Assembly: GCA_033675265.1 (NCBI GenBank)
Contig: JAUJYZ010001003.1
Coordinates: 91,938-155,937 of the forward strand
Length of the DNA stretch: 64,000 bases
Reading direction: 5' to 3'
Source: Actinostola sp. cb2023
Lineage: Eukaryota; Cnidaria; Anthozoa; Actiniaria; Actinostolidae
In this document: positions 46,801-61,800 of the stretch, piece after piece
Position numbering within the stretch: the first letter of the stretch is position 1
How the letters are laid out: each line of letters opens with the position of its first letter
Translations under genes and position numbers: made by a program
The notes under the pieces: model-generated
The model's input: only the letters and a program-made list of their open reading frames with translations
What the model was told of the DNA's origin: nothing
Databases searched by the model: none

Positions 46801-49800
46801 GAGTCGAAATAGCGCGTATGGTTTTTTTAGATGGTCTAAAGAGAGTCGAAATAGCGCGTATGGAGTTTTTTTAGATGGTCTAAAGAGAGTCCAAATAGCG
46901 CGTATGGAGTTTTTTTAGATGGTCTAAAGAGAGTCGAAATAGCGCGTATGGAGTTTTTTAGATGGTCTAAAGAGAGTCGAAAAATAGCGCGTATGGAGTT
47001 TTTTTTAGATGGTCTAAAGAGAGTCGAAATAGCGCGTATGGAGTTTTTTTTAGATGGTCTAAAGAGAGTCCAAATAGCGCGTATGGAGTTTTTTAGATGG
47101 TCTAAAGAGAGTCCAAATAGCGCGTATGGAGTTTTTTAGATGGTCTAAAGAGAGTCCAAATAGCGCGTATGGAGTTTTTTTTTTTTAGATGGTCTAAAGA
47201 GAGTCGAAATAGCGCGTATGGAGTTTTTTAGATGGTCTAAAGAGAGTCCAAATAGCGCGTATGGAGTTTTTTAGATGGTCTAAAGAGAGTCGAAATAGCG
47301 CGTATGGAGTTTTTTAGATGGTCTAAAGAGAGTCGAAATAGCGCGTATGGAGTTTTTTAGATGGTCTAAAGAGAGTCGAAATAGCGCGTATGGAGTTTTT
47401 TTAGATGGTCTAAAGAGAGTCCAAAATAGCGCGTATGGAGTTTTTTAGATGGTCTAAAGAGAGTCGAAATAGCGCGTATGGAGTTTTTTAGATGGTCTAA
47501 AGAGAGTCCAAATAGCGCGTATGGAGTTTTTTAGATGGTCTAAAGAGAGTCGAAATAGCGCGTATGGAGTTTTTTAGATGGTCTAAAGAGAGTCGAAATA
47601 GCGCGTATGGAGTTTTTTAGATGGTCTAAAGAGAGTCCAAATAGCGCGTATGGAGTTTTTTTAGATGGTCTAAAGAGAGTCGAAATAGCGCGAATGGAGT
47701 TTTTTAGATGGTCTAAAGAGAGTCCAAATAGCGCGTATGGAGTTTTTTTTAGATGGTCTAAAGAGAGTCCAAATAGCGCGTATGGGAGTTTTTTAGATGG
47801 TCTAAAGAGAGTCCAAATAGCGCGTATGGAGTTTTTTTTTTAGATGGTCTAAAGAGAGTCGAAATAGCGCGTATGAGTTTTTTTTAGATGGTCTAAAGAG
47901 AGTCCGAAATAGCGCGTATGGAGTTTTTTAGATGGTCTAAAGAGAGTCGAAATAGCGCGTATGGAGTTTTTTAGATGGTCTAAAGAGAGTCGAAATAGCG
48001 CGTATGGAGTTTTTTTAGATGGTCTAAAGAGAGTCAAATAGCGCGTATGGAGTTTTTTAGATGGTCTAAAGAGAGTCGAAATAGCGCGTATGTTTTTTTT
48101 AGATGGTCTAAAGAGAGTCGAAATAGCGCGTATGGAGTTTTTTTTAGATGGTCTAAAGAGAGTCCAAATAGCGCGTATGGAGTTTTTTAGATGGTCTAAA
48201 GAGAGTCGAAATAGCGCGTATGGAGTTTTTTTTAGATGGTCTAAAGAGAGTCGAAATAGCGCGTATGGAGTTTTTTTAGATGGTCTAAAGAGAGTCCAAA
48301 TAGCGCGTATGTTTTTTTTTAGATGGTCTAAAGAGAGTGGAAATAGCGCGTATGGAGTTTTTTAGATGGTCTAAAGAGAGTCCAAATAGCGCGTATGGCG
48401 TTTTTTAGATGGTCTAAAGAGAGTCGAAATAGCGCGTATGGAGTTTTTTAGATGGTCTAAAGAGAGTCGAAATAGCGCGTATGGTTTTTTTTAGATGGTC
48501 TAAAGAGAGTCAAAAATAGCGCGTATGGAGTTTTTTAGATGGTCTAAAGAGAGTCGAAATAGCGCGTATGGAGTTTTTTAGATGGTCTAAAGAGAGTCGA
48601 AATAGCGCGTATGGTTTTTTTTTTAGATGGTCTAAAGAGAGTCCAAATAGCGCGTATGGAGTTTTTTAGATGGTCTAAAGAGAGTCGAAATAGCGCGTAT
48701 GGAGTTTTTTAGATGGTCTAAAGAGAGTCGAAATAGCGCGTATGGAGTTTTTTAGATGGTCTAAAGAGAGTCGAAATAGCGCGTATGGAGTTTTTTAGAT
48801 GGTCTAAAGAGAGTCGAAATAGCGCGTATGGAGTTTTTTAGATGGTCTAAAGAGAGTCGAAATAGCGCGTATGGAGTTTTTTTAGATGGTCTAAAGAGAG
48901 TCGAAATAGCGCGTATGGAGTTTTTTAGATGGTCTAAAGAGAGTCGAAATAGCGCGTATGGAGTTTTTTTTAGATGGTCTAAAGAGAGTCGAAATAGCGC
49001 GTATGGTTTTTTTTAGATGGTCTAAAGAGAGTCCAAATAGCGCGAATGGAGTTTTTTAGATGGTCTAAAGAGAGTCGAAATAGCGCGTATGGAGTTTTTT
49101 AGATGGTCTAAAGAGAGTCGAAATAGCGCGTATGGAGTTTTTTAGATGGTCTAAAGAGAGTCGAAATAGCGCGTATGGGTTTTTTTTTAGATGGTCTAAA
49201 GAGAGTCCAAATTAGCGCGTATGGAGTTTTTTAGATGGTCTAAAGAGAGTCGAAATAGCGCGTATGGAGTTTTTTTTTAGATGGTCTAAAGAGAGTCCAA
49301 ATAGCGCGTATGGAGTTTTTTAGATGGTCTAAAGAGAGTCGAAATAGCGCGTATGGAGTTTTTTAGATGGTCTAAAGAGAGTCGAAATAGCGCGTATGGA
49401 GTTTTTTAGATGGTCTAAAGAGAGTCGAAATAGCGCGTATGGAGTTTTTTAGATGGTCTAAAGAGAGTCGAAATAGCGCGTATGGAGTTTTTTAGATGGT
49501 CTAAAGAGAGTCGAAATAGCGCGTATGGAGTTTTTTAGATGGTCTAAAGAGAGTCCAAATAGCGCGTATGGAGTTTTTTAGATGGTCTAAAGAGAGTCGA
49601 AATAGCGCGTATGGAGTTTTTTTAGATGGTCTAAAGAGAGTCGAAATAGCGCGTATGGAGTTTTTTTTAGATGGTCTAAAGAGAGTCCAAATAGCGCGTA
49701 TGGATGGAGTTTTTTAGATGGTCTAAAGAGAGTCGAAATAGCGCGTATGGAGTTTTTTTAGATGGTCTAAAGAGAGTCGAAATAGCGCGTATGGAGTTTT

Positions 49801-52800
49801 TTAGATGATGGTAAAAAGAGAGTCGAAATAGCGCGTATGGAGTTTTTTAGATGGTCTAAAGAGAGTCGAAATAGCGCGTATGGAGTTTTTTTAGATGGTC
49901 TAAAGAGAGTCGAAATAGCGCGTATGGAGTTTTTTTAGATGGTCTAAAGAGAGTCGAAATAGCGCGTATGGAGTTTTTTAGATGGTCTAAAGAGAGTCGA
50001 AATAGCGCGTATGGAGTTTTTTAGATGGTCTAAAGAGAGTCCAAATAGCGCGTATGGAGTTTTTTTTTTAGATGGTCTAAAGAGAGTCGAAATAGCGCGT
50101 ATGGAGTTTTTTAGATGGTCTAAAGAGAGTCGAAATAGCGCGTATGGAGTTTTTTAGATGGTCTAAAGAGAGTCGAAATAGCGCGTATGGAGTTTTTTTT
50201 AGATGGTCTAAAGAGAGTCGAAATAGCGCGTATGGAGTTTTTTAGATGGTCTAAAGAGAGTCGAAATAGCGCGTATGGAGTTTTTTAGATGGTCTAAAGA
50301 GAGTCGAAATAGCGCGTATGGATTTTTTTTTTTTTTTTAGATGGTCTAAAGAGAGTCGAAATAGCGCGTATGGAGTTTTTTAGATGGTCTAAAGAGAGTC
50401 GAAATAGCGCGTATGGTTTTTTTTTAGATGGTCTAAAGAGAGTCCAAATAGCGCGTATGGTTTTTTTTTAGATGGTCTAAAGAGAGTCGAAATAGCGCGT
50501 ATATGGAGTTTTTTAGATGGTCTAAAGAGAGTCGAAATAGCGCGTATGGAGTTTTTTTAGATGGTCTAAAGAGAGTCGAAATAGCGCGTATGGAGTTTTT
50601 TAGATGGTCTAAAGAGAGTCGAAATAGCGCGTATGGAGTTTTTTAGATGGTCTAAAGAGAGTCGAAATAGCGCGTATGGAGTTTTTTTAGATGGTCTAAA
50701 GAGAGTCGAAATAGCGCGTATATGGAGTTTTTTAGATGGTCTAAAGAGAGTCGAAATAGCGCGTATGGAGTTTTTTAGATGGTCTAAAGAGAGTCCAAAT
50801 AGCGCGTATGGAGTTTTTTAGATGGTCTAAAGAGAGTCGAAATAGCGCGTATGGAGTTTTTTAGATGGTCTAAAGAGAGTCGAAATAGCGCGTATGGAGT
50901 TTTTTTTAGATGGTCTAAAGAGAGTCGAAATAGCGCGTATGGAGTTTTTTAGATGGTCTAAAGAGAGTCAAAAATAGCGCGTATGGAGTTTTTTAGATGG
51001 TCTAAAGAGAGTCGAAATAGCGCGTATGGAGTTTTTTAGATGGTCTAAAGAGAGTCGAAATAGCGCGTATGGAGTTTTTTTAGATGGTCTAAAGAGAGTC
51101 GAAATAGCGCGTATGGAGTTTTTTAGATGGTCTAAAGAGAGTCGAAATAGCGCGTATGGTTTTTTTAGATGGTCTAAAGAGAGTCCAAATAGCGCGTATG
51201 GTTTTTTTTTAGATGGTCTAAAGAGAGTCCGAAATAGCGCGTATGGAGTTTTTTAGATGGTCTAAAGAGAGTCGAAATAGCGCGTATGGAGTTTTTTTTT
51301 AGATGGTCTAAAGAGAGTCGAAATAGCGCGTATGGAGTTTTTTAGATGGTCTAAAGAGAGTCGAAATAGCGCGTATGGAGTTTTTTTAGATGGTCTAAAG
51401 AGAGTCCAAATAGCGCGTATGGAGTTTTTTAGATGGTCTAAAGAGAGTCGAAATAGCGCGTATGGAGTTTTTTTTTTTAGATGGTCTAAAGAGAGTCGAA
51501 ATAGCGCGTATGGAGTTTTTTAGATGGTCTAAAGAGAGTCGAAATAGCGCGTATGGAGTTTTTTAGATGGTCTAAAGAGAGTCGAAATAGCGCGTATGGT
51601 TTTTTTTTAGATGGTCTAAAGAGAGTCGAAATAGCGCGTATGGAGTTTTTTAGATGGTCTAAAGAGAGTCGAAATAGCGCGTATGAGATTTTTTTAGATG
51701 GTCTAAAGAGAGTCGAAATAGCGCGTATGGAGTTTTTTAGATGGTCTAAAGAGAGTCGAAATAGCGCGTATGGAGTTTTTTAGATGGTCTAAAGAGAGTC
51801 GAAATAGCGCGTATGGAGTTTTTTAGATGGTCTAAAGAGAGTCGAAATAGCGCGTATGGAGTTTTTTTTAGATGGTCTAAAGAGAGTCGAAATAGCGCGT
51901 ATGGAGTTTTTTTAGATGGTCTAAAGAGAGTCGAAATAGCGCGTATGGAGTTTTTTAGATGGTCTAAAGAGAGTCGAAATAGCGCGTATGGAGTTTTTTA
52001 GATGGTCTAAAGAGAGTCGAAATAGCGCGTATGGAGTTTTTTTAGATGGTCTAAAGAGAGTCCAAATAGCGCGTATGGAGTTTTTTAGATGGTCTAAAGA
52101 GAGTCGAAATAGCGCGTATGGAGTTTTTTTAGATGGTCTAAAGAGAGTCGAAATAGCGCGTATGGAGTTTTTTTTAGATGGTCTAAAGAGAGTCGAAATA
52201 GCGCGTATGGAGTTTTTTAGATGGTCTAAAGAGAGTCGAAATAGCGCGTATGGAGTTTTTTAGATGGTCTAAAGAGAGTCGAAATAGCGCGTATGGAGTT
52301 TTTTTAGATGGTCTAAAGAGAGTCGAAATAGCGCGTATGGAGTTTTTTAGATGGTCTAAAGAGAGTCGAAATAGCGCGTATGGAGTTTTTTAGATGGTCT
52401 AAAGAGAGTCCAAATAGCGCGTATGGAGTTTTTTTTAGATGGTCTAAAGAGAGTCGAAATAGCGCGTATGGAGTTTTTTAGATGGTCTAAAGAGAGTCGA
52501 AATAGCGCGTATGGAGTTTTTTTTAGATGGTCTAAAGAGAGTCGAAATAGCGCGTATGGAGTTTTTTTTAGATGGTCTAAAGAGAGTCGAAATAGCGCGT
52601 ATGGAGTTTTTTTTAGATGGTCTAAAGAGAGTCGAAATAGCGCGCGTATGGAGTTTTTTAGATGGTCTAAAGAGAGTCGAAATAGCGCGTATGGAGTTTT
52701 TTAGATGGTCTAAAGAGAGTCGAAATAGCGCGTATGGAGTTTTTTAGATGGTCTAAAGAGAGTCGAAATAGCGCGTATGGAGTTTTTTTTAGATGGTCTA

Positions 52801-55800
52801 AAGAGAGTCCAAATAGCGCGTATGGAGTTTTTTAGATGGTCTAAAGAGAGTCGAAATAGCGCGTATGGAGTTTTTTAGATGGTCTAAAGAGAGTCGAAAT
52901 AGCGCGTATGGAGTTTTTTAGATGGTCTAAAGAGAGTCGAAATAGCGCGTATGGAGTTTTTTTAGATGGTCTAAAGAGAGTCGAAATAGCGCGTATGGAG
53001 TTTTTTTAGATGGTCTAAAGAGAGTCCAAATAGCGCGTATGAGTTTTTTTTTAGATGGTCTAAAGAGAGTCGAAATAGCGCGTATGGAGTTTTTTAGATG
53101 GTCTAAAGAGAGTCCAAATAGCGCGTATGGAGTTTTTTAGATGGTCTAAAGAGAGTCGAAATAGCGCGCGTATGGAGTTTTTTAGATGGTCTAAAGAGAG
53201 TCGAAATAGCGCGTATGGTTTTTTTTTAGATGGTCTAAAGAGAGTCGAAATAGCGCGTATGGAGTTTTTTAGATGGTCTAAAGAGAGTCGAAATAGCGCG
53301 TATGGTTTTTTTTTAGATGGTCTAAAGAGAGTCGAAATAGCGCGTATGGAGTTTTTTAGATGGTCTAAAGAGAGTCGAAAATAGCGCGTATGGAGTTTTT
53401 TAGATGGTCTAAAGAGAGTCGAAATAGCGCGTATGGAGTTTTTTAGATGGTCTAAAGAGAGTCCAAATAGCGCGTATGGAGTTTTTTAGATGGTCTAAAG
53501 AGAGTCCAAATAGCGCGTATGGAGTTTTTTAGATGGTCTAAAGAGAGTCGAAAATAGCGCGTATGGAGTTTTTTAGATGGTCTAAAGAGAGTCGAAATAG
53601 CGCGTATGGAGTTTTTTTTTAGATGGTCTAAAGAGAGTCCAAATAGCGCGTATGGAGTTTTTTAGATGGTCTAAAGAGAGTCGAAATAGCGCGTATGGAG
53701 TTTTTAGATGGTCTAAAGAGAGTCGAAATAGCGCGTATGGAGTTTTTTAGATGGTCTAAAGAGAGTCGAAATAGCGCGTATGGAGTTTTTTAGATGGTCT
53801 AAAGAGAGTCGAAATAGCGCGTATATGGTTTTTTTTAGATGGTCTAAAGAGAGTCCAAATAGCGCGTATGGAGTTTTTTAGATGGTCTAAAGAGAGTCGA
53901 ATAGCGCGTATGGTTTTTTTTAGATGGTCTAAAGAGAGTCGAAATAGCGCGTATGGAGTTTTTTAGATGGTCTAAAGAGAGTCCAAATAGCGCGTATGGA
54001 GTTTTTTAGATGGTCTAAAGAGAGTCCAAAATAGCGCGTATGAGTTTTTTAGATGGTCTAAAGAGAGTCGAAATAGCGCGTATGGAGTTTTTTAGATGGT
54101 CTAAAGAGAGTCGAAATAGCGCGTATGGAGTTTTTTAGATGGTCTAAAGAGAGTCGAAAAATAGCGCGTATGGAGTTTTTTAGATGGTCTAAAGAGAGTC
54201 GAAATAGCGCGTATGGAGTTTTTTAGATGGTCTAAAGAGAGTCGAAATAGCGCGTATGGAGTTTTTTAGATGGTCTAAAGAGAGTCCAAATAGCGCGTAT
54301 GGAGTTTTTTAGATGGTCTAAAGAGAGTCGAAATAGCGCGTATGGAGTTTTTTAGATGGTCTAAAAGAGTCGAAAATAGCGCGTATGGAGTTTTTTTAGA
54401 TGGTCTAAAGAGAGTCGAAATAGCGCGTATGGAGTTTTTTAGATGGTCTAAAGAGAGTCGAAATAGCGCGTATGGAGTTTTTTTTAGATGGTCTAAAGAG
54501 AGTCCAAAATAGCGCGTATGGAGTTTTTTAGATGGTCTAAAGAGAGTGAAAAATAGCGCGTATGGAGTTTTTTAGATGGTCTAAAAGAGAGTCGAAATAG
54601 CGCGTATGGAGTTTTTTAGATGGTCTAAAGAGAGTCGAAATAGCGCGTATGGAGTTTTTTAGATGGTCTAAAGAGAGTCCAAATAGCGCGTATGGTTTTT
54701 TTAGATGGTCTAAAGAGAGTCGAAATAGCGCGTATGGAGTTTTTTAGATGGTCTAAAGAGAGTCCAAATAGCGCGTATGGAGTTTTTTAGATGGTCTAAA
54801 GAGAGTCGAAATAGCGCGTATGGAGTTTTTTAGATGGTCTAAAGAGAGTCGAAATAGCGCGTATGGAGTTTTTTAGATGGTCTAAAGAGAGTCGAAATAG
54901 CGCGTATGGAGTTTTTTAGATGGTCTAAAGAGAGTCGAAATAGCGCGTATGGAGTTTTTTTTAGATGGTCTAAAGAGAGTCGAAATAGCGCGTATGGAGT
55001 TTTTTTTAGATGGTCTAAAGAGAGTCCAAATAGCGCGTATGGAGTTTTTTAGATGGTCTAAAGAGAGTCGAAATAGCGCGTATGGAGTTTTTTAGATGGT
55101 CTAAAGAGAGTCGAAATAGCGCGTATGGTTTTTTTTAGATGGTCTAAAGAGAGTCCAAATAGCGCGAATGGAGTTTTTTAGATGGTCTAAGAGAGTCGAA
55201 ATAGCGCGTATGGAGTTTTTTAGATGGTCTAAAGAGAGTCGAAATAGCGCGTATGGAGTTTTTTAGATGGTCTAAAGAGAGTCGAAATAGCGCGTATGGA
55301 GTTTTTTAGATGGTCTAAAGAGAGTCGAAATAGCGCGTATGGAGTTTTTTAGATGGTCTAAAGAGAGTCGAAATAGCGCGTATGGAGTTTTTTAGATGGT
55401 CTAAAGAGAGTCGAAATAGCGCGTATGGAGTTTTTTAGATGGTCTAAAGAGAGTCCAAATAGCGCGTATGGAGTTTTTTAGATGGTCTAAAGAGAGTCCA
55501 AATAGCGCGTATGGAGTTTTTTAGATGGTCTAAAGAGAGTCGAAATAGCGCGTATGGAGTTTTTTAGATGGTCTAAAGAGAGTCGAAATAGCGCGTATGG
55601 AGTTTTTTTAGATGGTCTAAAGAGAGTCGAAATAGCGCGTATGGAGTTTTTTAGATGGTCTAAAGAGAGTCGAAATAGCGCGTATGGGAGTTTTTTAGAT
55701 GGTCTAAAGAGAGTCCAAATAGCGCGTATGGTTTTTTTAGATGGTCTAAAGAGAGTCCAAATAGCGCGTATGGAGTTTTTTAGATGGTCTAAAGAGAGTC

Positions 55801-58800
55801 GAAATAGCGCGTATGGAGTTTTTTAGATGGTCTAAAAAGAGAGTCGAAATAGCGCGTATGGAGTTTTTTTAGATGGTCTAAAGAGAGTCGAAATAGCGCG
55901 TATGGAGTTTTTTTTTTTAGATGGTCTAAAGAGAGTCGAAATAGCGCGTATGGAGTTTTTTAGATGGTCTAAAGAGAGTCCAAATAGCGCGTATGGAGTT
56001 TTTTAGATGGTCTAAAGAGAGTCGAAATAGCGCGTATGGAGTTTTTTAGATGGTCTAAACAGAGTCGAAATAGCGCGTATGGAGTTTTTTAGATGGTCTA
56101 AAGAGAGTCGAAATAGCGCGTATGGAGTTTTTTAGATGGTCTAAAGAGAGTCCAAATAGCGCGTATGGTTTTTTTTTTAGATGGTCTAAAGAGAGTCGAA
56201 ATAGCGCGTATGGAGTTTTTTAGATGGTCTAAAGAGAGTCGAAATAGCGCGTATGGAGTTTTTTAGATGGTCTAAAGAGAGTCGAAATAGCGCGTATATT
56301 TTTTTTTTAGATGGTCTAAAGAGAGTCGAAATAGCGCGTATGGAGTTTTTTAGATGGTCTAAAGAGAGTCCAAATAGCGCGTATGGAGTTTTTTTAGATG
56401 GTCTAAAGAGAGTCCAAATAGCGCGTATGGAGTTTTTTAGATGGTCTAAAGAGAGTCCAAATAGCGCGTATGGAGTTTTTTAGATGGTCTAAAGAGAGTC
56501 GAAATAGCGCGTATGGAGTTTTTTTAGATGGTCTAAAGAGAGTCGAAATAGCGCGTATGGAGTTTTTTAGATGGTCTAAAGAGAGTCGAAATAGCGCGTA
56601 TGGAGTTTTTTAGATGGTCTAAAGAGAGTCGAAATAGCGCGTATGGAGTTTTTTAGATGGTCTAAAGAGAGTCCAAATAGCGCGCGTATGGAGTTTTTTA
56701 GATGGTCTAAAGAGAGTCGAAATAGCGCGTATGGAGTTTTTTAGATGGTCTAAAAAGAGAGTCCAAATAGCGCGTATGGAGTTTTTTAGATGGTCTAAAG
56801 AGAGTCCAAATAGCGCGTATGGAGTTTTTTAGATGGTCTAAAGAGAGTCGAAATAGCGCGTATGGAGTTTTTTAGATGGTCTAAAGAGAGTCGAAATAGC
56901 GCGTATGGAGTTTTTTTTAGATGGTCTAAAGAGAGTCCAAATAGCGCGTATGGAGTTTTTTTAGATGGTCTAAAGAGAGTCGAAATAGCGCGTATGGAGT
57001 TTTTTTTAGATGGTCTAAAGAGAGTCGAAATAGCGCGTATGGAGTTTTTTAGATGGTCTAAAGAGAGTCGAAATAGCGCGTATGGAGTTTTTTTAGATGG
57101 TCTAAAGAGAGTCGAAATAGCGCGTATGGAGTTTTTTTTTTAGATGGTCTAAAGAGAGTCAAAAATAGCGCGTATGGATTTTTAGATGGTCTAAAGAGAG
57201 TCGAAATAGCGCGTATGGAGTTTTTTAGATGGTCTAAAGAGAGTCGAAATAGCGCGTATGGAGTTTTTTTTAGATGGTCTAAAGAGAGTCCGAAATAGCG
57301 CGTATGGAGTTTTTTAGATGGTCTAAAGAGAGTCCAAATAGCGCGTATGGAGTTTTTTAGATGGTCTAAAGAGAGTCGAAATAGCGCGTATGGTTTTTTA
57401 GATGGTCTAAAGAGAGTCGAAATAGCGCGTATGGAGTTTTTTAGATGGTCTAAAGAGAGTCGAAATAGCGCGTATGGCTTTTTTTTTAGATGGTCTAAAG
57501 AGAGTCGAAATAGCGCGTATGGAGTTTTTTAGATGGTCTAAAGAGAGTCGAAATAGCGCGTATGGAGTTTTTTTTAGATGGTCTAAAGAGAGTCGAAATA
57601 GCGCGTATGGAGTTTTTTAGATGGTCTAAAGAGAGTCCAAATAGCGCGTATGGAGTTTTTTAGATGGTCTAAAGAGAGTCGAAATAGCGCGTATGGTTTT
57701 TTTTAGATGGTCTAAAGAGAGTCGAAATAGCGCGTATGGTTTTTTTTTTTAGATGGTCTAAAGAGAGTCCAAATAGCGCGTATGGAGTTTTTTAGATGGT
57801 CTAAAGAGAGTCGAAATAGCGCGTATGGAGTTTTTTAGATGGTCTAAAGAGAGTCGAAATAGCGCGTATGGAGTTTTTTAGATGGTCTAAAGAGAGTCGA
57901 AATAGCGCGTATGGAGTTTTTTAGATGGTCTAAAGAGAGTCGAAATAGCGCGTATGGAGTTTTTTAGATGGTCTAAAGAGAGTCGAAAAATAGCGCGTAT
58001 GGAGTTTTTTAGATGGTCTAAAGAGAGTCGAAATAGCGCGTATGGAGTTTTTTAGATGGTCTAAAAGAGAGTCGAAATAGCGCGCGTATGGAGTTTTTTA
58101 GATGGTCTAAAGAGAGTCGAAATAGCGCGTATGGAGTTTTTTAGATGGTCTAAAGAGAGTCCAAATAGCGCGTATGGAGTTTTTAGATGGTCTAAAGAGA
58201 GTCGAAATAGCGCGTATGGAGTTTTTTAGATGGTCTAAAGAGAGTCGAAATAGCGCGTATGGAGTTTTTTAGATGGTCTAAAGAGAGTCCAAATAGCGCG
58301 TATGGTTTTTTTTTAGATGGTCTAAAGAGAGTCGAAATAGCGCGTATGGTTTTTTTTTAGATGGTCTAAAGAGAGTCCAAATAGCGCGTATGGAGTTTTT
58401 TAGATGGTCTAAAAAGAGAGTCGAAATAGCGCGTATGGTTTTTTTTTAGATGGTCTAAAGAGAGTCCAAATAGCGCGTATGGAGTTTTTTAGATGGTCTA
58501 AAAAGAGAGTCGAAATAGCGCGTATGGAGTTTTTTTAGATGGTCTAAAGAGAGTCGAAATAGCGCGTATGGAGTTTTTTAGATGGTCTAAAGAGAGTCGA
58601 AATAGCGCGTATGGAGTTTTTTAGATGGTCTAAAAAGAGAGTCGAAATAGCGCGTATGGAGTTTTTTAGATGGTCTAAAGAGAGTCAAATAGCGCGTATG
58701 GAGTTTTTTAGATGGTCTAAAGAGAGTCGAAATAGCGCGTATGGAGTTTTTTAGATGGTCTAAAGAGAGTCGAAATAGCGCGTATGGTTTTTTTAGATGG

Positions 58801-61800
58801 TCTAAAGAGAGTCGAAATAGCGCGTATGGAGTTTTTTAGATGGTCTAAAGAGAGTCGAAATAGCGCGCGTATGGAGTTTTTTAGATGGTCTAAAGAGAGT
58901 CCAAATAGCGCGTATGTTTTTTTTTTAGATGGTCTAAAGAGAGTCGAAATAGCGCGTATGGAGTTTTTTTAGATGGTCTAAAGAGAGTCGAAATAGCGCG
59001 TATGGAGTTTTTTAGATGGTCTAAAGAGAGTCCAAATAGCGCGTATGGAGTTTTTTTAGATGGTCTAAAGAGAGTCCAAATAGCGCGTATGGAGTTTTTT
59101 AGATGGTCTAAAGAGAGTCGAAATAGCGCGTATGGAGTTTTTTAGATGGTCTAAAAGAGAGTCGAAATAGCGCGTATGGTTTTTTTTAGATGGTCTAAAG
59201 AGAGTCGAAATAGCGCGTATGGAGTTTTTTAGATGGTCTAAAGAGAGTCCGAAATAGCGCGTATGGAGTTTTTTAGATGGTCTAAAGAGAGTCGAAATAG
59301 CGCGTATGGAGTTTTTTAGATGGTCTAAAGAGAGTCGAAATAGCGCGTATGGAGTTTTTTAGATGGTCTAAAGAGAGTCGAAATAGCGCGTATGGAGTTT
59401 TTTAGATGGTCTAAAGAGAGTCGAAATAGCGCGTATGGAGTTTTTTTTAGATGGTCTAAAGAGAGTCGAAATAGCGCGTATGGAGTTTTTTTAGATGGTC
59501 TAAAGAGAGTCGAAAATAGCGCGTATGGAGTTTTTTTTAGATGGTCTAAAGAGAGTCGAAATAGCGCGTATGGAGTTTTTTAGATGGTCTAAAGAGAGTC
59601 CAAAATAGCGCGTATATTTTTTTTTAGATGGTCTAAAGAGAGTCGAAATAGCGCGTTATGGAGTTTTTTAGATGGTCTAAAGAGAGTCGAAATAGCGCGT
59701 ATGGAGTTTTTTTTAGATGGTCTAAAGAGAGTCGAAATATAGCGCGTATGGAGTTTTTTAGATGGTCTAAAGAGAGTCCAAATAGCGCGTATGGAGTTTT
59801 TTAGATGGTCTAAAGAGAGTCGAAATAGCGCGTATGGAGTTTTTTAGATGGTCTAAAGAGAGTCGAAATAGCGCGTATATGGAGTTTTTTAGATGGTCTA
59901 AAGAGAGTCCAAATAGCGCGTATGGAGTTTTTTAGATGGTCTAAAGAGAGTCGAAATAGCGCGTATGGAGTTTTTTAGATGGTCTAAAGAGAGTCGAAAA
60001 TAGCGCGTATGGAGTTTTTTAGATGGTCTAAAGAGAGTCCAAATAGCGCGTATGGAGTTTTTTAGATGGTCTAAAGAGAGTCCAAATAGCGCGTATGGAG
60101 TTTTTTTTAGATGGTCTAAAGAGAGTCGAAATAGCGCGTATGGAGTTTTTTAGATGGTCTAAAGAGAGTCCAAATAGCGCGTATGGAGTTTTTTTTTTAG
60201 ATGGTCTAAAGAGAGTCCAAATAGCGCGTATGGAGTTTTTTAGATGGTCTAAAGAGAGTCGAAATAGCGCGTATGGAGTTTTTTTAGATGGTCTAAAGAG
60301 AGTCGAAATAGCGCGTATGGAGTTTTTTAGATGGTCTAAAGAGAGTCGAAATAGCGCGTATGGAGTTTTTTAGATGGTCTAAAGAGAGTCGAAATAGCGC
60401 GTATGGAGTTTTTTAGATGGTCTAAAGAGAGTCGAAATAGCGCGTATGGAGTTTTTTAGATGGTCTAAAGAGAGTCGAAATAGCGCGTATGAGTTTTTTT
60501 TAGATGGTCTAAAGAGAGTCCAAATAGCGCGTATGGAGTTTTTTAGATGGTCTAAAGAGAGTCGAAATAGCGCGTATGGAGTTTTTTAGATGGTCTAAAG
60601 AGAGTCCAAATAGCGCGTATGGAGTTTTTTTTAGATGGTCTAAAGAGAGTCGAAATAGCGCGTATGGAGTTTTTTTAGATGGTCTAAAGAGAGTCCAAAT
60701 AGCGCGTATGGAGTTTTTTAGATGGTCTAAAGAGAGTCCAAAATAGCGCGTATGGAGTTTTTTAGATGGTCTAAAGAGAGTCCAAATAGCGCGTATGGAG
60801 TTTTTTTAGATGGTCTAAAGAGAGTCCAAATAGCGCGTATGGAGTTTTTTTAGATGGTCTAAAGAGAGTCGAAATAGCGCGTATGGAGTTTTTTAGATGG
60901 TCTAAAGAGAGTCGAAATAGCGCGTATGGAGTTTTTTAGATGGTCTAAAGAGAGTCGAAATAGCGCGTATGGAGTTTTTTAGATGGTCTAAAGAGAGTCG
61001 AAATAGCGCGTATGGAGTTTTTTAGATGGTCTAAAGAGAGTCCGAAATAGCGCGTATGGAGTTTTTTAGATGGTCTAAAGAGAGTCCAAATAGCGCGTAT
61101 GGAGTTTTTTAGATGGTCTAAAGAGAGTCCAAATAGCGCGTATGGAGTTTTTTAGATGGTCTAAAGAGAGTCCAAAATAGCGCGTATGGAGTTTTTTAGA
61201 TGGTCTAAAGAGAGTCGAAATAGCGCGTATGGAGTTTTTTAGATGGTCTAAAGAGAGTCGAAAATAGCGCGTATGGAGTTTTTTAGATGGTCTAAAGAGA
61301 GTCGAAATAGCGCGTATGGAGTTTTTTAGATGGTCTAAAGAGAGTCGAAATAGCGCGTATGGAGTTTTTTAGATGGTCTAAAGAGAGTCGAAATAGCGCG
61401 TATGGAGTTTTTTAGATGGTCTAAAGAGAGTCCAAATAGCGCGTATGGAGTTTTTTAGATGGTCTAAAGAGAGTCGAAATAGCGCGTATGGAGTTTTTTA
61501 GATGGTCTAAAGAGAGTCGAAATAGCGCGTATGGTTTTTTTAGATGGTCTAAAGAGAGTCCAAATAGCGCGTATGGAGTTTTTTAGATGGTCTAAAGAGA
61601 GTCGAAATAGCGCGTATGGAGTTTTTTAGATGGTCTAAAGAGAGTCGAAATAGCGCGTATGGAGTTTTTTAGATGGTCTAAAGAGAGTCCAAATAGCGCG
61701 TATGGAGTTTTTTAGATGGTCTAAAGAGAGTCCAAATAGCGCGTATGGAGTTTTTTAGATGGTCTAAAGAGAGTCGAAATAGCGCGTATGGAGTTTTTTT

